Positions 9,514 to 18,484 of a stretch of 64,000 bases of DNA are shown here, piece by piece. Origin of the DNA: an uncultured Granulosicoccaceae bacterium (GTDB taxonomy: Bacteria > Pseudomonadota > Gammaproteobacteria > Granulosicoccales > Granulosicoccaceae). The notes under the pieces were generated by a model. That model made no database searches. It had not been told where the DNA came from and saw only the letters and a program-made list of their open reading frames with translations. The translations under genes were made by a program, and so were the position numbers. Where the stretch lies: positions 1 to 64,000 of the forward strand of contig CALISD010000088.1 of NCBI GenBank assembly GCA_938041955.1, written 5' to 3'. Positions within the stretch are counted from its first letter, which is position 1. Each line of letters starts with the position of its first letter.

Positions 9514-9810
9514 TCACTCTGGGTTTTGACAGTAGTTGTCGTATAGAAAAGCCATCAGCTTTTTTATTTTTTCATCTGCGATTGAATAGAATATTGTTTG
9601 ACCGTCACGCCTGGCGGCGATCAATCCTTCGCTTTTTAGCCGTGATAATTGTTGCGACATTGAGGGAGGCTTCATTCCCACAAGTTCACACAATTCACCA
9701 ACACTCAGTTCGGCTTCCGCCAGATAACAAAGGATGAGTAGCCGGTTTGGTGCGGATAACACCTTGAGTAGCTCACTGACCTTTTCAGCACTGTTTTTAA
9801 GATCTTTCAT
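9514..9810 (-). CDS. bigR: BigR/SqrR-type ArsR-family persulfide sensor
   Basis: A 98-residue winged-helix repressor. The recognition helix is in PPSMSQQLSRLKSEGLI (residues 48-64) and the wing in ARRDGQTIFYSI. Cys41 (GELCELV) and Cys94 (YDNYC) fall where BigR/SqrR carry the thiol pair that forms a disulfide or tetrasulfide on exposure to persulfide (established for those proteins). An extra Cys28 is also present. It is first in an operon with permease halves and a persulfide dioxygenase, and a palindrome lies 3 bases upstream of its start, so autoregulation is likely. Confidence 0.88.
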   Translation of the reverse strand: MKDLKNSAEKVSELLKVLSAPNRLLILCYLAEAELSVGELCELVGMKPPSMSQQLSRLKSEGLIAARRDGQTIFYSIADEKIKKLMAFLYDNYCQNPE

Positions 9811-9813
9811 ATG

Positions 9814-9827
9814 TATATTTCAATATA
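9814..9827. promoter_or_regulatory. Putative BigR operator
   Basis: The inverted repeat TATATT-TC-AATATA is a perfect 6-base dyad with a 2-base spacer inside a very AT-rich stretch, ending 3 bases before the regulator's ATG on the minus strand. AT-rich dyads at this position are typical ArsR/BigR operators. Binding is inferred, not shown. Confidence 0.55.
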
Positions 9828-10027
9828 TATGCAAATAATGACATACCTTGAGGATCAATTGCAAGAAAAGTGACCTGGAGTCGAGAAAAGGCAAGTGAGA
9901 GAGTCATGCACATCGGCATATCGAATAGCCGGGCCGACGACCGAGGTATCAACCGCCAACTCTTGTATCATAAAAAAGAAAATGAGCAGACGTAGCCTCA
10001 GCACAAGCCGGCTTTTCAACGGAATAC

Positions 10028-11482
10028 GTGTCTCTAATCCAGGGGCTGTCCGGTACAAGGGAATTTATGACCACTCAATCTCATAGGGCAACCTATGTAA
10101 AAGGCCCGGTATTCGGACACGTTAGCCATCTTGCTATTACGTCTGCTATTGGCATATTCGCCATCATGATTGTTGATCTGGTAGATATGTATTTCATATC
10201 GATCCTGGGGCAACCATCACTGGCAGCCGCCGTTGGCTTTGCGGGCCTTGGACTGTTTCTCGGTGCATCAGCCTGTATCGGAATATCAATCGCCGTATCA
10301 ACATTGGTGGCGCAAGCACTGGGGGAAGAAAACGAACCTCGTGCACAACGCTACGCCACCCACGGATTGCTCTACTCACTGGTTTGGACAGTACCCCTCA
10401 CCGTGATCACGCTGGTATATGCAGAAGAGTTATTGTCATTGATTGGCGCAACTGATGAGACCTTATCGCTCGCGGTAAACTACTTCCGGATCGTCGGCGC
10501 ATCGTTACCCATTCTGGGGTTGGCGTTCGCTGCCAATTCGTTGCTGCGTGCAGTGGGTGCTGCGAAACTATCGATGTGGTCAACCATCGTCGGAGGCATA
10601 GTCAACGCAGTGATTGACCCGATACTTATTTTCGGTGCCGGCATGGGTCTCACCGGCGCCGCGATTGCTTCTGTTATTTCACGGATCTCAGTCGCTGTCA
10701 TTGCGCTGTACAGCATTGGAAAATCGCATGGCCTAATCGTTCGACCGGTGTGGCCGGAATTAGTATCAGACTTTACATCCTTAAGCGCACTGGCACTGCC
10801 TTCCATGCTGACAAACCTTTCAGCGCCTGTTAGCGCTGCATTCGCCACCTCACAAATGGCACGTTTTGGAACGGATGCAGTCGCAGCATCATCTGTAATC
10901 GGACGACTAACGCCTGTCGCGTTTTCCGGCCTTTATGGTCTCTCAAGTGCTGTCGGGCCGGTAGCGTCACAGAATATGGGAGCCGGCAACTATCATCGTG
11001 TCCACGAAACTCTGATGGCGGCGGGAAAGTTTGTTTTACTCTATGTCATTCCGGTCAGCATCTTGATGTATCTGGCCCAGGATACGTTAATCACTGTATT
11101 TAGCCTGCACGGCGAAGCAGCAGAGCTACTTAACTTCTACGCCACCTTTGTCGTCGGCTCTTATGTACTTTTTGGGTTACAACTCAGTGCGAACCCGATT
11201 TTTACCGCACTACGTCACCCGGGTTTCTCAACGATGAGCAACCTGGTTCGCGATCTGGTACTTGCTGTGCCACTCATATTTTTATTATCGACAGAATTCG
11301 GTTCACGTGGTGTATTGGCGGGTCAGGCACTGGCAAATGCTCTGGCCGGTGTGCTTGCATTCGCGACCGCAATATGGATGAGCGGCAAAGTAGAGCGAGG
11401 AGAATCAATCGGACCAGATTGGTCCCGCATCAGAATGCATCGACATCAACACGTGGTGCCCGGTGTGCAACATCGTGGTTAA
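10028..11482 (+). CDS. MATE-family multidrug/Na+ efflux transporter
   Basis: Inner-membrane antiporter of the MatE (DinF/NorM) family with about 12 hydrophobic segments across 484 residues. Features include PSLAAAVGFAGLG near residue 59, the internally repeated MatE halves, and GLYGLSSAVGPVASQNMGAG at the start of the second half. The GTG at 10028 has no ribosome site. An in-frame ATG at 10067 (MTTQSHRATYVKGPVFGHV) follows AAGGGAA by only 4 bases and would give 471 residues, and I regard that as equally likely. The substrate is unknown. It is separated from the BigR operon by about 220 bases of divergent promoter region. Confidence 0.88.
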   Translation: MSLIQGLSGTREFMTTQSHRATYVKGPVFGHVSHLAITSAIGIFAIMIVDLVDMYFISILGQPSLAAAVGFAGLGLFLGASACIGISIAVSTLVAQALGEENEPRAQRYATHGLLYSLVWTVPLTVITLVYAEELLSLIGATDETLSLAVNYFRIVGASLPILGLAFAANSLLRAVGAAKLSMWSTIVGGIVNAVIDPILIFGAGMGLTGAAIASVISRISVAVIALYSIGKSHGLIVRPVWPELVSDFTSLSALALPSMLTNLSAPVSAAFATSQMARFGTDAVAASSVIGRLTPVAFSGLYGLSSAVGPVASQNMGAGNYHRVHETLMAAGKFVLLYVIPVSILMYLAQDTLITVFSLHGEAAELLNFYATFVVGSYVLFGLQLSANPIFTALRHPGFSTMSNLVRDLVLAVPLIFLLSTEFGSRGVLAGQALANALAGVLAFATAIWMSGKVERGESIGPDWSRIRMHRHQHVVPGVQHRG

Positions 11483-11800
11483 TGTCAGTAATTATTCAGG
11501 GCACACCTGTCGCACTCATGGGCGTTGTCGTTCGTACTCAAATCACAGGTAATGTTGCTCGCGAACTCCTCCCATGAATTCGACAGGCCCACCCAGAACA
11601 GCTACTAAAGACAACAAAACAGTCAAACATTTGAATTTAGCTCGTTTGCTGCTGAATATTTACATTTGTCCAAGTGTGCATTGCGATCTAACAGCAGCCG
11701 AAAACGCAAAAACTGGTCGTTGTGGTTAAATTCGAAATGAAGCCTGGTGAATAAAAAACTGTCAGTATTGATTCAATCTCTTTGACTTCAGAACAAAGCC
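11483..11800. other. Intergenic, nothing recognised
   Basis: I found no coding region or strong hairpin in this 318-base stretch between the MATE gene and the DmdA-type gene. The DmdA-type promoter presumably lies in its right half, which is A/T-rich. Confidence 0.4.
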
Positions 11801-12952
11801 ATGACAAAAACTACCGCCAGTGATTTTGGCTTTGGAACACAAATTCGCAAGTCCCCCTACTTTGATGCCACTGTACGCTGGGGGGCGACGGGCTTTTCAG
11901 TTTACAACCACATGTACATCCCACGCGACTTTGGCGACCCGGTCCAGAACTTCTGGAATCTGGTAAGCAAGGCGATTCTTTGCGATGTCGCCGTGGAGCG
12001 ACAAGTCGAAATCACCGGCCCCGATGCCGCAAGGTTTACTCAACTGTTAACACCACGTGATCTAAGCCAATGTGCCGTCGGTCAATGCAAATACGTATTG
12101 ATCACCAATGCCGAAGGCGGAATACTTAACGACCCCGTGTTACTGCGTTTGGCAGAAAATCATTTCTGGCTATCTTTGGCAGACAGCGATGTGTTGTTGT
12201 GGGCTCAGGGGGTGGCAGTACATTCCGGTATGGATGTAACCATCACCGAGCCTGATGTATCACCGCTTCAGCTACAAGGCCCGAACTCGGGTGAGATCAT
12301 GAAAGCGCTGTTCGGTGATCGTATAAATGATTTGCGTTACTACTGGCTGGAAGAAATGGATTTAGACGGCATTCCCCTGGTGGTATCGCGCACCGGCTGG
12401 TCAAGCGAACTTGGCTATGAACTGTACTTACGTGATGACTCACGTGGCGATGAGTTATGGGAAAAAATTATGGCAGCGGGCGAACCGCATGGAATAGCTG
12501 CAGGCCATACCTCTTCTATCCGGCGTATCGAAGGCGGCATGTTGTCCTACCACGCCGATATGGATATTCACACTAACCCATATGAGCTGGGCCTTGATCG
12601 ACTGGTTAACCTTGATGCCAACAGCGACTTTATCGGCAGGCAGGCATTGCAGAATATTCGTGATACCGGTGTCACACGTAAACAGGTCGGGCTTGAAATT
12701 TCGGCTGAACCACTACGCGGTGCAAACACCACTTTCTGGCCGGTATTAAATAGTTCAGAAACCGTTGGTAAAGTGACGTCAGCAGTCTATTCACCCCGAT
12801 TGGAAAGTAATATTGCTCTGGCCATGCTAGATATAGAATCTGCACAAACAGGTACGCGGCTACAAGTACAGCTGCCCACCGGATCGGCCACAGCAACCGT
12901 TGTAGAGAAGCCTTTTTATGACCCAAAGAAGAAAATCACTACCAAAAGTTAG
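11801..12952 (+). CDS. dmdA: DmdA-type demethylase of the GcvT/aminomethyltransferase family
   Basis: A tetrahydrofolate-dependent methyl-transfer enzyme, 383 residues. The layout closely follows dimethylsulfoniopropionate (DMSP) demethylase. It has GFSVYNHMYIPRDF near residue 31, ERQVEITGPDAARFTQLLTPRDL, a GGILNDPVLLRLAENHFWLSLADSDVLLWAQG-type block near 108-140 and EPDVSPLQLQGPNS. DmdA moves a methyl group from DMSP to tetrahydrofolate, giving 5-methyl-THF and methylmercaptopropionate. DmdA shares this fold with GcvT and with DmdA-like paralogues of unknown substrate, so the DMSP assignment is probable rather than certain. The MsrA-like gene follows 27 bases downstream. Methyl-THF production fits the C1/sulfur theme of the window. 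Confidence 0.68.
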   Translation: MTKTTASDFGFGTQIRKSPYFDATVRWGATGFSVYNHMYIPRDFGDPVQNFWNLVSKAILCDVAVERQVEITGPDAARFTQLLTPRDLSQCAVGQCKYVLITNAEGGILNDPVLLRLAENHFWLSLADSDVLLWAQGVAVHSGMDVTITEPDVSPLQLQGPNSGEIMKALFGDRINDLRYYWLEEMDLDGIPLVVSRTGWSSELGYELYLRDDSRGDELWEKIMAAGEPHGIAAGHTSSIRRIEGGMLSYHADMDIHTNPYELGLDRLVNLDANSDFIGRQALQNIRDTGVTRKQVGLEISAEPLRGANTTFWPVLNSSETVGKVTSAVYSPRLESNIALAMLDIESAQTGTRLQVQLPTGSATATVVEKPFYDPKKKITTKS

Positions 12953-12979
12953 AAATCGCGCTGCAAAGCATAAACCGAA

Positions 12980-13471
12980 ATGAGCCACGCTCTGGAGAAA
13001 ATAGGGGTTGGCGGCGGATGCCACTGGTGCACAGAAGCTGTATTTGAGTCTTTGCGTGGCGTCGCTCAAGTACAACAAGGATTTATTCAATCACTACCAC
13101 CCAACGAGAGCTTCTCCGAAGCCGTAGTACTTCACTACAACAGCGAACAAATAACATTAAAAATATTGATCGAAGCACATTTACGCACCCATGCAAGTAC
13201 TTCAGAACATTCCATGCGAAGTAAATATCGAAGTGCCATCTATGCTTTTGATCAGCATCAGATTGACAGCAGCACAGACATACTGAATGCATTACAAGAA
13301 GAGTTCGATAAACCGCTAATAACCCGGGTATTGCAGTTTGTTGAATTCAAAGCGTCAGATGAACGTTTTCGTAACTATTACGCGACTGATCCTTCACGTC
13401 CTTTTTGCACCACGTACATAGACCCCAAACTTGCTTTACTGAGAAAGCGCTTTAGCGGCTACAGTAACTGA
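12980..13471 (+). CDS. Divergent MsrA-like peptide methionine sulfoxide reductase
   Basis: A 163-residue protein with the MsrA active-site region changed to GGGCHWCTEAVF near residue 11, where most MsrA have GCFW. The downstream block RSKYRSAIYAF (about 75) corresponds to the family's QYRSAIY, and SFSEAVVLHYN to its HAEAV segment. Several otherwise conserved MsrA residues differ: F to H after the catalytic cysteine, HDPT replaced by HAST, and the usual TGH missing. It could therefore act on a free methionine sulfoxide or another sulfoxide. It lies 27 bases after the DmdA-type gene on the same strand, so cotranscription is likely. Confidence 0.7.
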   Translation: MSHALEKIGVGGGCHWCTEAVFESLRGVAQVQQGFIQSLPPNESFSEAVVLHYNSEQITLKILIEAHLRTHASTSEHSMRSKYRSAIYAFDQHQIDSSTDILNALQEEFDKPLITRVLQFVEFKASDERFRNYYATDPSRPFCTTYIDPKLALLRKRFSGYSN

Positions 13472-13495
13472 CTAGCATTGCCTGAAATAATGCAC

Positions 13496-13517
13496 CGCCG
13501 CTGTAACCACAGCGGCG
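13496..13517. terminator. Hairpin after the MsrA-like gene
   Basis: CGCCGCTGT, a 4-base loop and ACAGCGGCG form a perfect 9-base stem 24 bases after the MsrA-like stop. There is no T-run on the plus side, so termination efficiency is doubtful. The VWA gene converges from the other side. Confidence 0.45.
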
Positions 13518-13607
13518 ACACCGGGCAGAGAAGAAAACCTAGTGGGCAACGCAGCTATGGCGGCTGTGGCTATGAAAGGTTTGTTACCGAACTTCCCGCA
13601 CAGCCTG

Positions 13608-15350
13608 CTAGCGAGTGCGCGACGCTATAGGAGAAAGACCTGAGGTTAATTCAACTAATGATAACAATTCACTCCGATACCCATGCGGATCATCGCCACG
13701 AGCATCTCGCATCGCTTTCAATACGTCGTCATAACCAAAGTCCTCTGTATACTTTCCACCACCGAGCATCTGACCATATGCCGCTACTGCACTGGCAAAA
13801 CGGAAATCAGTGCTTGCTGCGTCATAGGTTGCAACAAGGGATTCAGTCAGCACGGGCTCCGCCATCTCTGTACTTGCTTTTTCACCCGGTAGTTTGTAAC
13901 GCAGTTTAACGAATGCCAATTCTTCTGCGTTGAGCGATTGGATATTCAGTTGAACTTCACTTCCGTATCTTAATTCTTCAAGCCTTTTGCTATCAGAATC
14001 GGCCAGCGTCAGCTCATAAAGCGCCGTTACTGTATGCCCGGCTCCAATATCACCGGCATCTACCTTATCGTTAGTGAAGTCTTCACGATTCAGGGCGCGA
14101 TTTTCATAACCAATCAATCGATATTCCGCGACCACAGCAGGATTAAACTCAACTTGTATTTTCACATCACTGGCGATGGTCAACAGCGTTGACTGCGCTT
14201 CTTTTACCAGCACCTTATGTGCTTCCTTAAGATTATCTATATAACTGGCGTTGCCATTACCTACATCCGCCAGTTGCTCCATCAATGAATAGTTGTAGTT
14301 GCCCGTTCCAAACCCCAGTGTGGTCAATGCAACACCGGACTTTCGTTTTTCTTCGATCAGATCTTTCAGTGCATCAATACTCACCGTGCCGACATTCATA
14401 TCACCGTCACTGGCAATTAATACGCGGTTGATGCCGTCCTCAACTAAATGCTGCTCTGCTACCTGATAGGCAAGCTGGATACCTGCACTACCGTGTGTGC
14501 TGCCACCAGCTTCGAGCTGATCTATAGCTGCGTTTATTTTGGCTTTTTCATTGGCAGGTGTTGACTCCAGCGCAACCCCTGCAGCGCCGGCGTAGACTAC
14601 CAATGCTATTCGATCATTCTCATCCAGATTCTTTACCAACATTTTTAGTGATTTTTTCACAAGCGGTAGTTTATTGGTACTTTGCATACTGCCCGATACA
14701 TCAACCAGGAACACCAGATTGGCAGCTTTGCGCTCTGACGCTTGTGGTTCATAGCCCTTTAAACCAATTTGCAATAACTTACGCTCAGCGTTCCACGGCG
14801 CAGGCGCGAGTTCGGTGGTGACAGAAAAAGGCTGCTTTGTGCTGTCCGGCACTTCATAGCCGTAGGAAAAGTAGTTGATCATCTCCTCAACACGAACAGC
14901 GTCGTGCGGTGGCAGACGCCCCTCACTCACCAGCATACGTCGCACATTGGAGTAACTCGCAGTATCAACGTCAATACTGAAGGTCGATACAGGATCTGCC
15001 GCAACTTGCTTGACCGGTTTCTGCTCATTCGGCAGATAGTTTTCTCTATCGACCGCAGGCAACGCCTGGGGAGGAATTATCGATCGCTGAACCATTTCGG
15101 CAGTCGCTGAGATACCGATAGTTTTCTGTTGTCGCGGCGTAGACGGACCGGGAGGCATAACCAGATCACCGGCTGCTGCGTGCTCACGCTCTGCGCTGGA
15201 AGAATCTTCATCACTTAATTCCGGCATCAACACCACGTTAGCGTTTTTATCAGGCTCGGAGTCGCGTTGATTGTCGGCTTGACGCTGTGTGCAGGCACTA
15301 ATTGAGGCGGTCAGCAAAGTACAGATAAAAAAAGTGTGAATGGGTCTCAT
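13608..15350 (-). CDS. VWA-domain lipoprotein (YfbK-like)
   Basis: I start it at the ATG at 15350 (MRPIHTFFICTLLTASISAC), which gives a lipoprotein signal peptide with the lipobox cysteine at residue 20 and a 580-residue protein. The open frame runs 76 codons further upstream, but that extension has no secretion logic. The mature region has a von Willebrand factor A domain with the MIDAS motif DVSGSMQST (mid-protein) and a C-terminal region typical of YfbK-like proteins, ending in DDPHGYRSELLSLVELTSGLS. The likely place is the periplasmic face of a membrane, binding a protein partner through a divalent metal. Function is otherwise unknown. It is monocistronic. Confidence 0.85.
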   Translation of the reverse strand: MRPIHTFFICTLLTASISACTQRQADNQRDSEPDKNANVVLMPELSDEDSSSAEREHAAAGDLVMPPGPSTPRQQKTIGISATAEMVQRSIIPPQALPAVDRENYLPNEQKPVKQVAADPVSTFSIDVDTASYSNVRRMLVSEGRLPPHDAVRVEEMINYFSYGYEVPDSTKQPFSVTTELAPAPWNAERKLLQIGLKGYEPQASERKAANLVFLVDVSGSMQSTNKLPLVKKSLKMLVKNLDENDRIALVVYAGAAGVALESTPANEKAKINAAIDQLEAGGSTHGSAGIQLAYQVAEQHLVEDGINRVLIASDGDMNVGTVSIDALKDLIEEKRKSGVALTTLGFGTGNYNYSLMEQLADVGNGNASYIDNLKEAHKVLVKEAQSTLLTIASDVKIQVEFNPAVVAEYRLIGYENRALNREDFTNDKVDAGDIGAGHTVTALYELTLADSDSKRLEELRYGSEVQLNIQSLNAEELAFVKLRYKLPGEKASTEMAEPVLTESLVATYDAASTDFRFASAVAAYGQMLGGGKYTEDFGYDDVLKAMRDARGDDPHGYRSELLSLVELTSGLSPIASRTR

Positions 15351-15822
15351 CTTCGAATTGCTCGCTGTGTGGTTGATGTCTATTGGCTTAATCGCAGCGC
15401 AGACAATAAAGGGGTTAATGGTGGATAATAATTTTTGAAAAAGTCGCCACAGACACAAAAAAAAACGATACCACAGAGAGGTCTGCTGCACAGAACACAC
15501 GCCGGATATACTGCGTATACAACACCTGTCTTGGTGAACCGAAGCTGAATTTCTCCACCCGACTGGAACAGACAACAATTGGCGAGGTGCGGCTATGAGT
15601 GATGAGGAATACGGAGCCCGGAGCCTATGGGGAGACTACGCGGGACAGCGCATGACGAACTGGGCTTTTCCATTCACTTCGAGCCGAGTTTGCGTATAGC
15701 AGTTTCGACGAGCCGGGCCTGACCGACTCGCTTACGCGTCGGGTTTCTATGCTAGGCGTAGTCCATCTCGTCATCACCTTATAAGCACAAGCAATTCAAT
15801 AGGCATCAATTTCCAGCTACCT
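15351..15822. other. Intergenic; one doubtful 34-codon frame
   Basis: No recognisable gene lies here. A plus-strand frame at 15595-15699 starts MSDEEYGARSLWG after GAGGTG but ends after 34 codons and resembles nothing known to me, so I do not call it. The rest shows no strong terminator or repeat. Confidence 0.35.
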
Positions 15823-17439
15823 CTATTCTTCGGAAACAGCCAGTATAAAATCTGCACATCGATCGGCAATCATCATAGTAGGTGCATTGGTATTTCCGGA
15901 TACCAATGCAGGCATAACCGAGCAATCTGCAACACGTAGATTATCTACTCCCCTTACCCGCAATTCAGGATCGACCACAGAAGTTTCAGCCCCTCCCATC
16001 GCACAGGTACCGGCGGGATGAAAAATCGTTCTTGCCTGCTTGCGAATAGCGTCATCCAAAGTATTTGAACCTTTGACAGTACTAACATTTGACCCCGGCC
16101 ATATTTCATCCCCTACCAAATCTGATAGCGGCGGCTGGTTAAAAATGTCTTGTGCAAGGCGCACACCACGGCGCAAGGTATCGAAATCGGCTTCACTGTC
16201 GAGAGCATGAGATTCAAACAACGGCGCATCAGACGGATTACCCGATCTAAGCCCTAGTCTGCTGCGAGATTCGGGGCGCATGGTCATTGGATGCACCTGC
16301 ACTGCATGACACTCCATCGGAGGCCGACCCGGTGCACCGGGTGCGAAAGGCGCAAAGTTAAATTGAACGTCTGCCCGACCACACGCAGAAGTATCAACAC
16401 AGGCACCAGCATCAAGTAGATTTGAATTGAGTAAGCCGCTACCAGTAGCAAAGTAACTGATGCCATGCTTTAACGCCTGCATACCTCTGTCAGCACCATA
16501 AAGACCTTTCACGCCTTTAAGCTCTCTTGTCACCGGCGTGCCGACATGATCTTGATAATTACTACCCACCAATGGCGATTCATGCACAGGTGCTATGCCA
16601 TGTTTTATCAATTGCTCACGTGGGCCAATGCCGGAAAGTAGCAATAGCTTCGGACTTTGAAAACTACCTGCAGTGAGAATAATTTCTGATCTTGCGTGAA
16701 TGAGAAGATCAGATCCATCGCCACTTTTAGCTTCCAGCGCTACGGCACGCTTGTTTTTAAATTGAATCCGTTGAGCTTGCACATTGGTTTGTAGCGTCAA
16801 ATTATCTCGGTAGAGCTCTGGCTTAAGAAAGCAATGTGCAGATGATTGTCGCTGACCATCCAAAGCCGTCACCTGGTACCAACCCGCACCTTGTTGTACC
16901 GCCCCGTTAAAATCATCAGTCCCAGGAATACCACTATTTATAGCCGCCTCAATGACCGCTTTGGAAACAGGATGGGGAGGCACCGGATCAGCCACGCAAA
17001 GCTTGCCGCCGTTGCCATGGAACGGGCTGCTCAATCGTTGGTTATTTTCCTGCCTGATGAAAACCGGCAATACATCTTTGTATGCCCAGCCATCACATCC
17101 TTGCACAGTTGCCCAGTCATTGTAGTCCTGCTGCTGACCGCGCATGTAAATCATACCATTCACGGAAGAACCACCACCCAACACCCGCCCTTGAGGTACA
17201 GGGTAAATAGCACCATCCAGTGATGGATCTTCTTCAGAGAGGATTGCCTCAGCATCCTGGCTTTGCAACGCTTTAAAGAAGGTCGCCGGAACATGTATCC
17301 AACGATTGGTATCTGCACGCCCCCGCTCTATAAGCACCACACTCTTGCCACCATCTGCTGCCAGTCGTGCAGCCAGTACACAACCTGCGGCACCGCCTCC
17401 TACTACAATATAATCAAAGGTTGATTCAATCATCGGCAT
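15823..17439 (-). CDS. GMC-family FAD oxidoreductase (choline dehydrogenase-like)
   Basis: A 538-residue flavoenzyme that oxidises an alcohol to an aldehyde. It has the FAD loop DYIVVGGGAAGCVLAARLA (residues 9-27), the GMC signature GRVLGGGSSVNGMIYMRG near residue 83, and the C-terminal catalytic block HPAGTCAMGG with GNTNAPTMMIADR. It overlaps the sulfotransferase gene by 14 bases and ends the TetR-led operon. It may oxidise the alcohol released by the neighbouring sulfatase (inference). Choline dehydrogenase itself is possible, but no betaine aldehyde dehydrogenase is present. Confidence 0.88.
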   Translation of the reverse strand: MPMIESTFDYIVVGGGAAGCVLAARLAADGGKSVVLIERGRADTNRWIHVPATFFKALQSQDAEAILSEEDPSLDGAIYPVPQGRVLGGGSSVNGMIYMRGQQQDYNDWATVQGCDGWAYKDVLPVFIRQENNQRLSSPFHGNGGKLCVADPVPPHPVSKAVIEAAINSGIPGTDDFNGAVQQGAGWYQVTALDGQRQSSAHCFLKPELYRDNLTLQTNVQAQRIQFKNKRAVALEAKSGDGSDLLIHARSEIILTAGSFQSPKLLLLSGIGPREQLIKHGIAPVHESPLVGSNYQDHVGTPVTRELKGVKGLYGADRGMQALKHGISYFATGSGLLNSNLLDAGACVDTSACGRADVQFNFAPFAPGAPGRPPMECHAVQVHPMTMRPESRSRLGLRSGNPSDAPLFESHALDSEADFDTLRRGVRLAQDIFNQPPLSDLVGDEIWPGSNVSTVKGSNTLDDAIRKQARTIFHPAGTCAMGGAETSVVDPELRVRGVDNLRVADCSVMPALVSGNTNAPTMMIADRCADFILAVSEE

Positions 17440-18481
17440 TCATCGAATAGTGCTTTGCAAAAGGGAAATCAGAGCCATTTGCCTTTAGTCCCCCTTCCAT
17501 ATCTACATTAAACCGCTGCAGTTGCTCTTTGTTAAAAAAAGTTGCGCCGTCACCGCTCTTGCCTTTGCGAATAATCGACCCGTTGCTACTGGTCCACATT
17601 GATTGAACAGCAGGAAAGAAGCGATGGTTGATCGCTTTCATTTCACTAAATGATGTTTTTTTTGCCACTTTGGCAATGGCCGCTTCTGAAAGTTGAATTT
17701 CCAGAAAGTCCGCTATTGTTCTCACGGTATCGATCGGGTTCTGCTTAATAGATTCAAACTGTAAGAATAAAACATTGGGCTTGTCACGCAGTGCATACCA
17801 TGATGCAGTAAAAACATCCCATCGTCCGAATGGCGCTTCATCAGAGGCCATATGCTCAAGCCATATTGACGCCGGAGGTGTAGTGGGACCAAAAATCGCT
17901 GATCGAAAAAAATAGTAACCTGACGCCGCACAGTCTTTTGGGTCGCGAGTGACTGCAATGTATTTAGCCTTTTCGTTAACCGGCACTTTAGTTGCCGGCA
18001 GGTGCGTTTTAATCACACGCCGCCCGGTACGGGATTGATAAGCCGACTGATCAAACAGGTTCATCCAGAACTTTGGCTGCGCCGCATCCGGCCACGGCAT
18101 GACATCTTGAATATGATCGAACTCACCTTCACCAAGCTCACTAATCTGGTAACACATGTGCATGATCCAGTTGGTTCCCGCCTTAAAGTAAGCCGCCGTG
18201 ATGATATCATTGGCACAGGGCGCATAACCATCAAACGCCGTATCTGCATGCTGATTCATTCTTGCAGCCACCCGCTGTAAGCGTTGTTTATACACCGGGC
18301 GCTTAAGTGCATGGTGGCTAAACTTCAGAACCCACTCAACCGGTAGCCGTCCCAGCGGCGCGAGCCAACGCCGCTTTGCAGCCATTTGATCACTCACCTG
18401 CCGACGCAGTGCCTGTGCGCTCTGAACACTCCATGCGGCAGATTGTGGTTGTTCGTTATGCGTTGTCTGTGAATCACTCAT
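17426..18481 (-). CDS. PAPS-dependent sulfotransferase
   Basis: Transfers sulfate from 3'-phosphoadenylyl sulfate to an acceptor hydroxyl or amine. The 351 residues contain the phosphosulfate loop AYFKAGTNWIMHM (residues 97-109, family form YPKSGTTW) and the 3'-phosphate motif AVTRDPKDCAAS with Arg179 and Ser187. There is no signal peptide, so it is cytoplasmic. It lies between the formylglycine-generating enzyme (3 bases upstream) and the GMC oxidoreductase (14-base overlap). A sulfotransferase in the same operon as a sulfatase is chemically opposed, which is noted as a finding. Confidence 0.88.
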   Translation of the reverse strand: MSDSQTTHNEQPQSAAWSVQSAQALRRQVSDQMAAKRRWLAPLGRLPVEWVLKFSHHALKRPVYKQRLQRVAARMNQHADTAFDGYAPCANDIITAAYFKAGTNWIMHMCYQISELGEGEFDHIQDVMPWPDAAQPKFWMNLFDQSAYQSRTGRRVIKTHLPATKVPVNEKAKYIAVTRDPKDCAASGYYFFRSAIFGPTTPPASIWLEHMASDEAPFGRWDVFTASWYALRDKPNVLFLQFESIKQNPIDTVRTIADFLEIQLSEAAIAKVAKKTSFSEMKAINHRFFPAVQSMWTSSNGSIIRKGKSGDGATFFNKEQLQRFNVDMEGGLKANGSDFPFAKHYSMNADD

Positions 18482-18484
18482 TTG

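Noticed and set aside
15351-15578. Upstream 76-codon extension of the VWA lipoprotein frame
   Set aside because: Starting at 15350 places a proper lipoprotein signal at the N-terminus, and the extension would bury it.
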